Shown here piece by piece: positions 1 through 9,168 of a DNA stretch of 64,000 bases. A program made the position numbers and the translations under genes. The stretch is from Synergistaceae bacterium (lineage in GTDB: Bacteria; Synergistota; Synergistia; Synergistales; Aminobacteriaceae): positions 62,001 to 126,000 of the forward strand of contig JAHDLC010000003.1 of assembly GCA_018436595.1 (NCBI GenBank), in the 5' to 3' direction. Numbering within the stretch: position 1 is the stretch's first letter; each line of letters starts with the position of its first letter. The notes beneath the pieces were generated by a model. That model saw only the letters and a list, made by a program, of their open reading frames with translations, was not told where the DNA came from and did not search any database.

Positions 1-211
1 TCAGGGCATCGAATTGTATCTTCAGCCGCTCCATGGAGCCCGAGGTGTTGTGGCTCTCCAGGATGGACCAGGCAATGGTGCCCTTCCGGGCCTCATCACG
101 GCTGACGGGCCTGCCGGCCAGTTCGGCGGCCTTCCTTTCCGCGCCGGGTCCCTCCTCCACGATGTGCCTTCCGTCCACGAGCCAGGCTCCCTGTTCGAGT
201 ATCTTCACCAT
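1..211 (-). CDS. Aconitase-superfamily hydratase, YbhJ-like (partial, N-terminus only)
   Basis: Only the first 70 codons lie in the window; the gene continues past the left edge. The ATG at 211 follows a GGAGGGG ribosome site by a suitable gap. The protein begins MVKILEQGAWLVDG and contains a TIAWSILESHNTSG stretch, which I recognise from memory as the N-terminus of YbhJ-type members of the aconitase superfamily (putative Fe-S hydro-lyases of unknown substrate). The 4Fe-4S cysteines and catalytic domains would lie outside the window, so the family cannot be confirmed here. It is codirectional with proC, 51 bp away, and could be cotranscribed. Confidence 0.5.
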   Translation of the reverse strand, partial: MVKILEQGAWLVDGRHIVEEGPGAERKAAELAGRPVSRDEARKGTIAWSILESHNTSGSMERLKIQFDAL

Positions 212-262
212 ACCATATCCCCTCCGTCGTTCCGGTTCACCGTTCGCAGGTCCGGCTTCGGC

Positions 263-1087
263 TCAGCCGTTTTTCTTGTCGCAGTACAGTCCCGCCGCCT
301 TTTCGGCGGACACTGTGATCCCCCGGATGAGGGCGGAGCTGAACCCCTCGTGTTCCATCCGGTTGAGACCGGAAATGGTGCAGCCCTTGGGGGTGGTCAC
401 CTTGTCGATTTCATTTTCGGGGTGGCTCCCGCTCACGGAGAGCAGGCAGGCGGCGCCCTTGGCCGTCTGGACCGCCATGGCCAGTGAGTTCTTGGCCGAC
501 AGGCCGATTTCGATCCCCCCCTGGGAGGCAGCCCGAATGGCCCGGAGGAAAAAGGCTATGCCGCAGGCGCCCAGGGCTGTGGCGGCGATCATGTCCTCTT
601 CCCTGATCCGGAGGGTCTTCCCCACGTCGTTGAAGATCCGCTTGGCCATCTCCAGCGCCCGGTCGTCGGGACCGTTGGAGGCGAGGCAGGTCATGGACTC
701 CCGGACGGCGATGGCCGTATTCGGCATGGCCCTGGCGATCCGGAGAGGCTTCCCGATGACCTCCTCGATTCTTTTGATGGCAAGCCCCGTGACTACGGAG
801 ATGAGGATATGGCGGTCAAAATCCAGCGCCGGGGCAATTTCCTGGAGGAGAGTGTCCACCCTTTGGGGTTCCACGGCCACGATCACCACGTCCGCCCCTT
901 TCACCGCCGCCGGGTTGTCGCTGGTCACCTCGAAGCCCATGGCCTTGTACTCCTCCAGGAGGTGGGTCCGCCTCCGGGTAAGGGTGATCATTCCCGGGGT
1001 GAAATTCCCGGCCTGGGCCAGGCCCCTGGCGATGCTCGTTCCGATGTTCCCGGCTCCGAGAATGGCAATCCGTACCGTGTTTTCCAT
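263..1087 (-). CDS. proC: Pyrroline-5-carboxylate reductase
   Basis: This enzyme reduces 1-pyrroline-5-carboxylate to proline with NAD(P)H. Starting at the ATG at 1087 it has 274 residues, the normal length for ProC. An N-terminal Rossmann motif GAGNIGTSIARGL is followed by an NRRTHL-like cofactor loop (TRRRTHLL). The C-terminal dimerisation region holds the family's conserved pattern KGCTISGLNRMEHEGF near residue 245. The reading frame extends to 1168, but the 1087 start has a GGGAGG ribosome site 11 bases upstream and places the Rossmann motif at the usual distance. The gap to the upstream M20 gene (1088-1364) contains the structured repeat at 1227-1345. Annotation is secure; physiological direction is assumed biosynthetic. 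Confidence 0.92.
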   Translation of the reverse strand: MENTVRIAILGAGNIGTSIARGLAQAGNFTPGMITLTRRRTHLLEEYKAMGFEVTSDNPAAVKGADVVIVAVEPQRVDTLLQEIAPALDFDRHILISVVTGLAIKRIEEVIGKPLRIARAMPNTAIAVRESMTCLASNGPDDRALEMAKRIFNDVGKTLRIREEDMIAATALGACGIAFFLRAIRAASQGGIEIGLSAKNSLAMAVQTAKGAACLLSVSGSHPENEIDKVTTPKGCTISGLNRMEHEGFSSALIRGITVSAEKAAGLYCDKKNG

Positions 1088-1226
1088 TTCTGTTTGAACC
1101 TCCCTTAAATTTGCGGACATCATCGGGAGATCCGGTGAGCCGTAATTTTTTAGCGGACAGTATATCAAAGTCAGCCCCTGTTGAAAAGGCCGAATCCTCA
1201 GGCTGAATCGGCATTTTTTGGGAAGA

Positions 1227-1345
1227 GGGAGTGTCGCCGGGAAAAGCGCCCGGGCCGGGAAACCGACATGGATGTCGGTTTAAGGTGCAGTTGTCATGGA
1301 CGACAATCTGCACCGACGGCCCAAGCGAGCACCGGTGACGCTCCC
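1227..1345. repeat. Structured intergenic repeat, copy 1
   Basis: The 119-bp element has ends GGGAGTGTCGCCGG and CCGGTGACGCTCCC, which can pair along all 14 positions if two G-U wobbles are allowed. Inside are a stem formed by AAACCGACAT and ATGTCGGTTT, a small TTGTC/GACAA stem, and a CGGCCCAAGCGAGCACCGGT block. The same blocks in the same order occur at 30948-31156. It starts 20 bp past the stop codon of the M20 gene on the minus strand and precedes proC. No reading frame is conserved between copies. It could be a MITE-like element or a structured RNA or 3' end; the sequence does not decide. Confidence 0.75.
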
Positions 1346-1364
1346 CGCTGCCCGGAGATTCCCG

Positions 1365-2537
1365 TCAGTCCCTGAAGGGCAGGACCTTCCGCCGGTATTC
1401 CTCCCGGGCCGCTTCCCGCAGAACCCCGTCGGTGAGAAGGTCCCAGCCTGTAAGAGCGAGACCTTCGGCGGCGAGAAGGACCACCTCGCCGCCCCTGGGG
1501 GAGACGGCGGCCTCCCGGAATTCAACCGTGTGTCCGGCCACGGACGTGTCCGCTATGGCAAGGTACTCATGGATGGTGGGAAGCTCCAGGGAAACATTCC
1601 CCACGTCCGACGACCCGAACCGCTCCCGGGGGTCGGGATATTCCATGGTCTCACCGAGGGACTCCATGTTTCTCTTGAAAGCCTCGCCCATGGCGCTGTT
1701 GGGATACCGCTCGGCATACACGGGCTCCCCCTCCAGGAGAAAGGACGCCCCCGTGACCATGGCCGCGGCCTCGGCGACCCGGTTCAGATCCCTGTACATG
1801 GCGTTGAGCTCCTTTTTCGTGGACGCCCGGACGGTAAAGCAGGCCTCGGCGAGGTCGGGGATGACGTTGGAAGCCGTGCCGCCCCTGGTGATGATGCCGT
1901 TGATCTTGGCGGAGTTCGGCCAGGTCTGCCGGAGGGTGTCAATGCCGTTGAAGAAGGCGATGAGGGACGTGAGGGCGTTCACGCCCTTGTCGGGAACGGC
2001 TGAGTGGGCCGCCCTTCCGAGAAACTCGATTCTCACGCTCTGGGCGGCAAGTCCGCCCCTGCCGATGAGATTCTTCGTGTTGGGGTGCACCATGAGGGCG
2101 AAATCCACGCCGGCGAAGCATCCCCGCTCCACCATGTAGATTTTTCCCCCTCCTTCCTCCTCGCCGGGGGTTCCGATGACCTGGACTTCACCCGCAATGT
2201 CCTCCAGGACGGATCCCAGGGCGATCCCCGCCCCCACGGAGGACGCGGCGATGATGTTGTGGCCGCAGGCGTGACCGAGGCCCTTCAGTGCGTCGTACTC
2301 CGAGAGGAATGCCACTGTGGGTCCTTCCTCCCGTCCCTTCTTCACCGCCCGGAAGGCGGTTTCCATGGCGCAGAAGGGCATTTCCACGGTGAAACCGTGC
2401 CGCTCCAGCAGCTCCTTCTGCCACCGGGCCGCCTTCCGCTCCTCGAAGGCCGTCTCGGGGCATCCGTGGATGTCGCGGCTCAGCTGGAGCAGTTCCTTCC
2501 CTATTTCTTCAACCCTGTTTATGATGCGGTCTTTCAT
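1365..2537 (-). CDS. M20D-family amidohydrolase (AbgB/aminoacylase-like)
   Basis: A 390-residue metal-dependent hydrolase of the M20D family, which removes acyl or aminobenzoyl groups from amino acids or cleaves short peptides. Metal-binding elements are visible: GHACGHN near residue 107, GTPGEEEGG near 140, MVHP near 168 and a dimerisation-domain RAAHSAVPDKG segment near 190. The ATG at 2537 has an AAGGAG site; the longer frame to 2603 would read through the terminator stem and is unlikely. It is codirectional with the peptide ABC transporter, separated from its binding protein by a terminator, so it probably processes imported peptides or acylated amino acids. Exact substrate is not deducible. 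Confidence 0.85.
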   Translation of the reverse strand: MKDRIINRVEEIGKELLQLSRDIHGCPETAFEERKAARWQKELLERHGFTVEMPFCAMETAFRAVKKGREEGPTVAFLSEYDALKGLGHACGHNIIAASSVGAGIALGSVLEDIAGEVQVIGTPGEEEGGGKIYMVERGCFAGVDFALMVHPNTKNLIGRGGLAAQSVRIEFLGRAAHSAVPDKGVNALTSLIAFFNGIDTLRQTWPNSAKINGIITRGGTASNVIPDLAEACFTVRASTKKELNAMYRDLNRVAEAAAMVTGASFLLEGEPVYAERYPNSAMGEAFKRNMESLGETMEYPDPRERFGSSDVGNVSLELPTIHEYLAIADTSVAGHTVEFREAAVSPRGGEVVLLAAEGLALTGWDLLTDGVLREAAREEYRRKVLPFRD

Positions 2538-2560
2538 GAAAAGAATCTCTCCTTCTTTTG

Positions 2561-2598
2561 AAAAAAGGCAGGCCGGCGGCACTGGGCCCCGGCCTGCC
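2561..2598 (-). terminator. Intrinsic terminator after peptide-binding protein gene
   Basis: Read on the minus strand, CCGGCCTGCC-complementary arms (2589-2598 and 2567-2576) form a 10-bp stem with a 12-base loop and are followed by six T (2566-2561). It lies between the binding-protein stop at 2627 and the M20 start at 2537, so it should end the transporter transcript while allowing some readthrough. Confidence 0.8.
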
Positions 2599-2626
2599 TG
2601 CAACTTGCCCGGCGTGGAAAATCCGG

Positions 2627-4165
2627 CTATTTCACGTCCATGTCGTAGGCCAGGATGGACTTGTCCGCCCTGGGCTCGAACACCACGGCGTCCTTCTTGC
2701 CGTAGAGGTCCTGCTGGAAGTACAGGGGGACGATGCCGCCGTCATCCACGATCATGCGGGCGGCCTTCTCGAGGATGACCCTGCGCTTCCCGGGGTCCGC
2801 CGTGCCGTCGGCTTCGTCGACGAGGGCGTCAAACCCGGGGTTGGCGTAGTGGCCCCGGTTGGATCCGCCCTTGGCGGGATTCTTGCCCCTGGTGTAGAAG
2901 AGAACGCTGGCCATCTCGCCCACGTCGATGGGCTCGGACCATCCGGTCATGACAAGGCTGGACTTGTCGCCGGGGCGGACGAAATCGAAGAAGGTGGTCT
3001 TGGGGTGAAGGCGCAGCTCGATCTGGATGCCGGCCTTGGTGAGCTGGCTGGCGAGCGCCTGGGCGACCTGGCCGTCGTTGGGGTACCGGCCGTTGGGAGC
3101 GTCGAGGTAGACCTTGAAACCGTCAGGATATCCGGCTTCTGCGAGGAGCTTCTTCGCCTCTTCGGGGTCGTACTTCGGGGCGGGCATGTCCTCCACGTAT
3201 CCTCTCCGGCCCTTCAGGACCATCTGGTTCGTGGCGTAGGCGTTGCCGTTCATGATCATCTTCACGATGGAATCCCGGTTGATGGCCAGAGACAGGGCTT
3301 TCCGCACCCTGAGGTCCGCGAGGGGGTTCTTGTCGAGCCCGATGATGCCGGGGCCCTGGGGACGATGGGAGTCCACGTGGAGATAGATCAGCCGCTCGCT
3401 GGGCCGGTCCACCACGGAAAGGCCTTCCGTGTTCTTCAGCTTGTCCACGTCACGGACGGGAACGTCCTCGATGATGTCCACTTCGCCGGTCAGCAGGGCT
3501 GCCGTGCGGGTGGCGGCGTTGCTGATGGGACGGAAGGTGACCTTTTTGATCTTCGGCGATCCGCCCCAGTACTGCTCATTGGCCTTCATGGAGATATGGT
3601 CTTCCTTGACCCACTCCACGAAGACGTAGGGACCGGTGCCCACGGGGGCCTGGTTGAAGGCGGTCTCGCCGAGCTTTGTCCTGTAGGCCTTCGGGAGGAT
3701 GCGCAGCGCGGCGAGGGACTCGAGAAGGACTGCCGTGGGGGCCTTGGTGATGATCTTCACCGTATAGGGATCCACGACCTCAACCCTGTCGATGGAGGCG
3801 GTGAAGTTCTTCAGCAGAGACGTGCGGCACACCTCGACGGTGTAGGCCACGTCCTCGGCGGTGAAGTCGCTTCCGTCATGGAATGTCACGCCCTTTTTCA
3901 GGCTGAAGGTCCAGGTGAGGTTGTCGTCGCCGATGGTCCAGGATTCGGCGAGGGCCGCCCGGGGAACGCCGAGGGCGTCGTTGTTGAGAAGGCCGTCGTA
4001 CATGTACCGCCCCATGGTGTTGGTGATGGTCTCATCCTGCTGGGACGGGTCCATGAAGAGCGCGTCCGACGCGAGGCCGATGACGATGCTCTTCTCCGCG
4101 GCCGCCGGGGCGGCCAGGGCAAGGCAGAGCGCGAGTACTGCAAAGAGAGCCGCAAATCTTTTCAT
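2627..4165 (-). CDS. Peptide ABC transporter substrate-binding protein (family 5)
   Basis: A 512-residue extracellular solute-binding protein of the DppA/OppA family. The N-terminus has two positively charged residues, a hydrophobic core (FAALFAVLALCLALAAP) and an AAA-E cleavage site near residue 22; there is no lipobox cysteine. The family signature region (SWTIGDDNLTWTFSLKKGVTFHDG) lies near residues 65-90. The ATG at 4165 has an AGGAGG ribosome site. It is the last gene of the five-gene transporter operon, 47 bp after the DppF-like ATPase, an unusual but known order. It binds peptides or possibly nickel/opine-type ligands; di- or oligopeptides are likeliest from the neighbouring peptidase. 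Confidence 0.9.
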   Translation of the reverse strand: MKRFAALFAVLALCLALAAPAAAEKSIVIGLASDALFMDPSQQDETITNTMGRYMYDGLLNNDALGVPRAALAESWTIGDDNLTWTFSLKKGVTFHDGSDFTAEDVAYTVEVCRTSLLKNFTASIDRVEVVDPYTVKIITKAPTAVLLESLAALRILPKAYRTKLGETAFNQAPVGTGPYVFVEWVKEDHISMKANEQYWGGSPKIKKVTFRPISNAATRTAALLTGEVDIIEDVPVRDVDKLKNTEGLSVVDRPSERLIYLHVDSHRPQGPGIIGLDKNPLADLRVRKALSLAINRDSIVKMIMNGNAYATNQMVLKGRRGYVEDMPAPKYDPEEAKKLLAEAGYPDGFKVYLDAPNGRYPNDGQVAQALASQLTKAGIQIELRLHPKTTFFDFVRPGDKSSLVMTGWSEPIDVGEMASVLFYTRGKNPAKGGSNRGHYANPGFDALVDEADGTADPGKRRVILEKAARMIVDDGGIVPLYFQQDLYGKKDAVVFEPRADKSILAYDMDVK

Positions 4166-4212
4166 TCCCTGATTCCTCCTTTATTTTTCTGTTTCGGTGG
4201 GCCTATTATAAA

Positions 4213-5205
4213 CTATTCTTCTCCGTACAGATGACACGCCACCATCCTGCCCTCCACGGGCAGAAGGGAAGGCCTCCGGGCATCGCAGACCTCCATCTTC
4301 CGGGGGCAGCGGCCCGCGAAGGGACAGCCCGGCGGAAGGGTGATGGGGCTCGGGACATCCCCCTGCAGGGGAGCGGCGGCCTTCTCCCGGTCCAGCGTCG
4401 GGGCGGCGGCGAGGAGGGCCTCGGTGTAGGGGTGGAGGGGACGGCCGAAAATGCTGTCCCGGTCTCCCTTTTCCACGATGAAGCCCAGGTACATGATCCC
4501 CAGCCTCTCGGTGACGTGGCGCACCACCGAGAGGTCGTGGGCGATGAACAGGTAGGAGAGGCCGAACTCGTCCCTCAGGTCCATCATCAGGTTCAGCACC
4601 TGGGCCTGGATGGACACGTCGAGGGCCGAGACAGGCTCGTCGGCGACGATGAATGAGGGGTTCGTGGCCAGGGCCCTGGCGATGCCGATGCGCTGCCGCT
4701 GTCCCCCGGAGAACTGGTGGGGGTACCTGTCGGCCTGTTCGGGCCGGAAGCCCACGATGTCCAGGAGGCTCAGCATGCGGCTCTCCGCCTCCTCCTTCCC
4801 CGAAACCGTCCGGTGGAAGAGCATGGGCTCCATGATGATGTCCTTTATTCTCTGCCTGGGGTTCAGGGAGGCGTAGGGGTCCTGGAAGATCATCTGCATC
4901 TTCTTCCGGACGGGCATCATCCGGGAGGGGGAGTAGGCCGTGATGTCCTCGCCGTCGAAGACAATCCGCCCCGCCTTCGGCTCCAGCAGCCGCACCACGG
5001 TGCGGGCGGTGGTGGATTTTCCGCATCCCGACTCGCCCACCAGGCTGAAAACCTCGCCCCGGAGGATATCGAAGGAAACGCCGTTCACCGCGTGGACGGT
5101 TTTCACCGGCCTTCCCGCAAGCCGGTCCAGGATGCCCCGGGGCTGGCTGAAACTCTGGACGAGGTCCGTGACCTCGAGAAGCGCATTCCGTCCGCTACCG
5201 GCCAT
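4213..5205 (-). CDS. Peptide ABC transporter ATP-binding protein (DppF/OppF-like)
   Basis: A 330-residue ABC ATPase that energises peptide import. Walker A is GESGCGKS near residue 58, the signature is FSGGQRQRIGIARAL near 165 and Walker B is FIVADEPVSALD near 188. The C-terminal extension typical of oligopeptide transporter ATPases is present, with the cysteine-rich CPFAGRCPRKMEVC segment that in some homologues holds an Fe-S cluster. It overlaps the preceding DppD-like gene by 11 bp, indicating translational coupling. The frame does not extend upstream of this start without losing the overlap logic. Confidence 0.93.
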   Translation of the reverse strand: MAGSGRNALLEVTDLVQSFSQPRGILDRLAGRPVKTVHAVNGVSFDILRGEVFSLVGESGCGKSTTARTVVRLLEPKAGRIVFDGEDITAYSPSRMMPVRKKMQMIFQDPYASLNPRQRIKDIIMEPMLFHRTVSGKEEAESRMLSLLDIVGFRPEQADRYPHQFSGGQRQRIGIARALATNPSFIVADEPVSALDVSIQAQVLNLMMDLRDEFGLSYLFIAHDLSVVRHVTERLGIMYLGFIVEKGDRDSIFGRPLHPYTEALLAAAPTLDREKAAAPLQGDVPSPITLPPGCPFAGRCPRKMEVCDARRPSLLPVEGRMVACHLYGEE

Positions 5206-6196
5206 GGCCTTCCGCCTCCTCTCCGCCCTGTACGGGGTTGTGGCAGCTCACCGTCCGCCCGGGGGCGACGGAGCGCATGGAAGGGGCCTCTTTCCTGCAG
5301 AGGTCCGTGGCATACCCGCACCGGGGGGCAAAGGAACATCCCGGCGGGAGGTCGAAAAGGCTCGGCACCATGCCGGGTATCTGGGGGAGCCTCCGGCTTC
5401 TTTCCCCGGACAGCCTGGGGATGGACTCCAGCAGCCCCTTCGTGTAGGGATGGAAAGGATGCCGTACAAGTTCCCTCGTGGGTCCTTCCTCCACCACCCT
5501 GCCGCAGTACATGACGGCCACCCTGTGGGTCATCTCGGAGACTACGGCGAGGTCGTGGGTGATGAGGATGAGCGCGGAGCCGAAGCGTTTCACGAGATTT
5601 TCCATGAGAGCAAGGATCTGGGCCTGCACCGTCACGTCCAGGGCGGTGGTGGGTTCGTCGGCGATGATGAGTTTCGGGTTCGCGGCAAGGGCGATGGCGA
5701 TGACCACCCGCTGCCGCATGCCCCCGGAAAACTGGTGGGGGTAGTTCTCGAGCCTGTCCTCGGGGTTGGGGATGCCCACCTCCCTGAGGAGCTCGATGCT
5801 TCTCTTCCTGCGGTCCGCCGGGGAGAGGGGGGTATGGAGGGCCAGCATCTCGCCGATCTGCCGGCCGATTGAATGCAGGGGGTTCAGGGAGGTCATGGGG
5901 TCCTGGAAGATCATGGAAATCTCCTTCCCCCGGATGCGGCGCATCTCCTCCTCCGACTTCTCCAGCAGGTTCTCCCCCCGGAAGATCACTTCCCCTGCGG
6001 CGATCCGCCCGGGAGGATCGATGAGGCCGAGGAGGGAGAAGCCGGTGACGGACTTTCCGCCCCCCGATTCCCCCACCAGCCCCAAAATTTCCCCTTCCCT
6101 GAGGGTGAAGTCCACCCCGTCCACGGCCTTCACCGTGCCCCGGAAGAGTTCGAAGCGGGTCTGCAGATTTCTGACTTCAAGAAGGTATTCAGACAT
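5195..6196 (-). CDS. Peptide ABC transporter ATP-binding protein (DppD/OppD-like)
   Basis: A 333-residue ATPase paired with the DppF-like subunit. Walker A is GESGGGKS, the signature is FSGGMRQRVVIAIAL near residue 155, and Walker B is LIIADEPTTALD. The C-terminal oligopeptide-transporter domain carries CSFAPRCGYATDLC. The FSGGM (rather than FSGGQ) signature is the usual DppD/OppD variant. It follows the DppC-like permease by 9 bp and overlaps the next ATPase gene. Confidence 0.93.
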   Translation of the reverse strand: MSEYLLEVRNLQTRFELFRGTVKAVDGVDFTLREGEILGLVGESGGGKSVTGFSLLGLIDPPGRIAAGEVIFRGENLLEKSEEEMRRIRGKEISMIFQDPMTSLNPLHSIGRQIGEMLALHTPLSPADRRKRSIELLREVGIPNPEDRLENYPHQFSGGMRQRVVIAIALAANPKLIIADEPTTALDVTVQAQILALMENLVKRFGSALILITHDLAVVSEMTHRVAVMYCGRVVEEGPTRELVRHPFHPYTKGLLESIPRLSGERSRRLPQIPGMVPSLFDLPPGCSFAPRCGYATDLCRKEAPSMRSVAPGRTVSCHNPVQGGEEAEGHGR

Positions 6197-6205
6197 GGGA
6201 TACCC

Positions 6206-7090
6206 CTATTTCAGGCGGGGATTGAACTCGTCGCGGAGAAAATCCCCCAGGAGATTGATTCCGAAGACCAGGAGCATGATGAACATCCCCGGAAAGACCG
6301 ACGACCACCAGAGGCCGCTGAAGAGAACGTCGTAGCCGTTCTTGACGAGAAGGCCCAGGGAGGGCCTGGTCACGGGTACGCCCACCCCGAGGTAGCTGAG
6401 GGTGGCTTCCGTGAGGATCACCGTTCCCACGTGGATCGTGGCGATGACGATGAGGGGGGTCAGGATGTTGGGCAGCACGTGCCGCAGGATGATGGGGAAA
6501 GGAGAGAGGCCGATGAGCCTGGCGGCGTCCACGTATTCCTTTTTCTTCTCCACCAGCACGGAGCCCCTGACCGTCCGGGCGTAGAGCACCCAGCCCACGA
6601 TGGTGAGGGCGGTCACCAGCTTTCCGAGGCCCCGGCCGAAGGCGGCCATGATGAAGAGGGCCACCAGCATGGCCGGGAAGGAGAGCTGGATGTCCACCAC
6701 CCGCATGAGGAGGCTGTCGAGCCTGCCGCCGAAGTAGCCCGCCACGAGGCCGAGAAAGGTGCCGAGAACGCAGGAGAGGACCACCACCGACAGGCCGATG
6801 AACAGGGAGATCCTGCTGCCGTAGACCATGGCGCTCAACAGGTCCCGCCCCTGGTCGTCCGTGCCGAGGACAAAGGCCGGGTCCCCGCCCTCCATCCAGA
6901 CAGGGGGTTTGAAGGCGTCCATGAGGTCCAGGCTGCCGATGTCGTAGGGGTTCTGGGGGGTGAACAGGGGCCCCGCGGTCACAAGGACCAGGAAAAACGT
7001 GACGATGAAGAGCCCTGCCAGGGCACCGGGGCTCCGGACGAAATTGTGAAAGAACTCGCTTTTGAAAAATCCTTCTTTTTTTGCGCTCAT
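6206..7090 (-). CDS. Peptide ABC transporter permease (DppC-like)
   Basis: A 294-residue inner-membrane permease with the DppC layout: a short cytoplasmic N-terminus, one membrane helix near residue 30, an extracytoplasmic segment, then five helices. The EAA coupling loop is seen as EYVDAARLIGLSPFPIILRHVLPN near residue 190. The in-frame GTG at 7099 overlaps the ribosome site; I prefer the ATG at 7090, with GAGGTGA six bases before it. The DppB-like gene ends 5 bp upstream. Confidence 0.92.
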   Translation of the reverse strand: MSAKKEGFFKSEFFHNFVRSPGALAGLFIVTFFLVLVTAGPLFTPQNPYDIGSLDLMDAFKPPVWMEGGDPAFVLGTDDQGRDLLSAMVYGSRISLFIGLSVVVLSCVLGTFLGLVAGYFGGRLDSLLMRVVDIQLSFPAMLVALFIMAAFGRGLGKLVTALTIVGWVLYARTVRGSVLVEKKKEYVDAARLIGLSPFPIILRHVLPNILTPLIVIATIHVGTVILTEATLSYLGVGVPVTRPSLGLLVKNGYDVLFSGLWWSSVFPGMFIMLLVFGINLLGDFLRDEFNPRLK

Positions 7091-7095
7091 TCCGG

Positions 7096-8061
7096 TCACC
7101 TCAGGTCGATTCGGGGATCGATCAGGGTATAGACGATGTCCACGATAAAGTTGATCAGGACGAACATGGCCGCCACGATCATGAGATAGGCCACGATGAC
7201 GGGCCTGTCCGCGGTGTTGATGGAGTCCACCAGGAGCTTGCCCATCCCCGGCCAGGCGAAGATGGTCTCCGTCACGGTGGCGAAGGCGATAAGGCTGCCG
7301 ATCTGCATGCCGAACACCGTCACCACGGGAACGAGGGCGTTCTTCAGCGCATGGGAGAAGAAGAGGCTCCTCCAGGAGACCCCCTTGGCCCGGGCGAACC
7401 GGATGAAGTCCTGGCGCATCACCTCCATGATCTGGGCCCGGATGAGCCGGATGAGCATGGCCAGGGTTCCGAGGGCGAGGGTCACCGCCGGGAGGACGAT
7501 GTGCCGGAAACCGTCCCAGGTGAGGAAGGCGAAGGGGATGCCGAAGAGGGGAGCCGTGGCTCCCCGGCCCGACGAGGGCAGGAGTCCCTTCTCCACGGCG
7601 AAGTAGAAGATGAGCAGAATGCCCACCCAGAAGGACGGCAGGGAAATGCCCAGCAGAGACCCGCCCATGACCGCCCGGCTGAAAGGGCTGTTCGGCCTCG
7701 CCCCGGCGTAGACCCCGCAGGGCAGGGCCACCGCCAGGGACAGGAGCACCGAGAAGAAGACCAGTTCGAGGGTGGCGGGCATCCGCTCCACGATGAGGGT
7801 CAGGGCGGGGCGCTTGAAGATGTAGGACACCCCCAGGTCACCCCGGATGAGGTTCTGCAGGAAGACCCCGTACTGCACCCACAGGGGCCGGTCGAGGCCG
7901 AGGGCTGTCCGGGCCTCGGCGATCTGGGCATCCGTGGCCGTGGGCGGCACGATCATGAGGACCGGGTCGCCGGTGAAGCTCATCACGAGAAAAACGATCA
8001 CCGAGACGGTGAACAGGACGACAATCATCTGGACAAGGCGTTTCAGCAGATATTTCAGCAT
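7096..8061 (-). CDS. Peptide ABC transporter permease (DppB-like)
   Basis: A 321-residue permease, the first gene of the transporter operon. It begins MLKYLLKRLVQMIVVLFTVS, a typical DppB first helix, and has the usual large periplasmic segment and the cytoplasmic EAA loop DFIRFARAKGVSWRSLFFSHALKN near residue 215. The C-terminus YTLIDPRIDLR is typical of the family. MurB ends 59 bp upstream with no terminator visible between them, so the transporter might be partly expressed from the upstream operon. Confidence 0.92.
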   Translation of the reverse strand: MLKYLLKRLVQMIVVLFTVSVIVFLVMSFTGDPVLMIVPPTATDAQIAEARTALGLDRPLWVQYGVFLQNLIRGDLGVSYIFKRPALTLIVERMPATLELVFFSVLLSLAVALPCGVYAGARPNSPFSRAVMGGSLLGISLPSFWVGILLIFYFAVEKGLLPSSGRGATAPLFGIPFAFLTWDGFRHIVLPAVTLALGTLAMLIRLIRAQIMEVMRQDFIRFARAKGVSWRSLFFSHALKNALVPVVTVFGMQIGSLIAFATVTETIFAWPGMGKLLVDSINTADRPVIVAYLMIVAAMFVLINFIVDIVYTLIDPRIDLR

Positions 8062-8120
8062 GGATCATATCCCCGTTTCGTGTGGAATGGAGAGCTCCGG
8101 CTTGAGCAGCAGGCAACACC

Positions 8121-9089
8121 TCACGGGCAGGCCTCCGACGCCGGGACGAGCTTCCCCGTCTCGTCGGCGTACCGGACTTCGCAGTCGAGCCAGACCCCGA
8201 TCCGGTCGTGAACCCTGCGCCGGACCAGTCCTATGAGGGCGAGAACATCCCGGGAGGACGCCCCCCCGAGGTTGACGATAAAATTGGCGTGCAGAGAGGA
8301 AACCCGTGCCCCTCCCACGGTCTCCCCCTTGAGCCCCGTGTCCTCGATGATCTTCCCCGGTGGGCCCGCGAGCTCGTAAACCGCCGGATCGTTGGTGAAC
8401 ACGGAACCGCAGTTCGGCAGGTCAAGGGGAAATTTGCCCCTGCGCTCCCCGAGGACCCGGATCTGTTCCCTCCTCACCGCCCCCGGCTCCGAGCGCCGGA
8501 AATCCAGGACGGCGCCGAGGACGATCCACCGCTTCTCCGGCATGTCGGGAGGATCCTGGAAAAGGGACCGCCGGTAGGAGAAGCCGCACTCATCCTTCGT
8601 GAAGGTCCGCCGCTCCCCGGCAAGCGAGACGGCGTCCACCGAGCGGATGTTCTCTCCGGCGCTGTGTCTCAGGCTGCCGCCGTTCATGGTGACCAGTCCG
8701 CCGAGGGAGCCGGGAATGCCCGCCGCATGCTCGAAGCCGGACAACCCTGCGTCGGCAAGGTTTTTCACCAGCTTCGGCACCCAGATTCCACCCCTGGCCC
8801 TCACCTCCGTACCGGCGATGGAAAAGTCGGAGAAAAGCCTGCCCAGCTTCATCACCACGCCCCGGATGCCGCCGTCGGGGAAGAGCAGGTTCGTTCCCTT
8901 CCCTATGACAAGGAAGGGAACATTCTCTCCCCTGACAAATTCCACGAGGCGGATGACCTCCTCCTCCGTACGGGGCTGGACCAGGGCGTCCGCCGGACCC
9001 CCGATCTTCCATGAACAATGGTTTTTCAGCGGCTCCAGGGGGGAGACCACCCCCACCGGGAGTTTCCGCAGCGTGTCCGCAAGGATCAT
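8121..9089 (-). CDS. murB: UDP-N-acetylenolpyruvoylglucosamine reductase
   Basis: This FAD enzyme makes UDP-N-acetylmuramate for peptidoglycan. From the ATG at 9089 it has 322 residues. The FAD domain includes NHCSWKIGGPADAL near residue 22 and VIGKGTNLLFPDGG near residue 60; the SYRRSLF segment near 175 places it in the type II (no Tyr loop) MurB group; the C-terminus has CGSVFTNDP and GLKGETVGGARVSSLHANFIVN, including the catalytic-region serine and the conserved late Glu (LDCEVRY). The frame extends to 9155, but that stretch does not look like MurB. It sits away from the usual mur cluster, between a DNA-repair pair and a peptide transporter. Confidence 0.92.
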   Translation of the reverse strand: MILADTLRKLPVGVVSPLEPLKNHCSWKIGGPADALVQPRTEEEVIRLVEFVRGENVPFLVIGKGTNLLFPDGGIRGVVMKLGRLFSDFSIAGTEVRARGGIWVPKLVKNLADAGLSGFEHAAGIPGSLGGLVTMNGGSLRHSAGENIRSVDAVSLAGERRTFTKDECGFSYRRSLFQDPPDMPEKRWIVLGAVLDFRRSEPGAVRREQIRVLGERRGKFPLDLPNCGSVFTNDPAVYELAGPPGKIIEDTGLKGETVGGARVSSLHANFIVNLGGASSRDVLALIGLVRRRVHDRIGVWLDCEVRYADETGKLVPASEACP

Positions 9090-9168
9090 GGGCGTTTTCG
9101 TACCGCCTTTCGCGAAAGGAGGACGGGACTGCTCCCGTCCCCGGATAGTGAGCACCGACGGTTCTTCT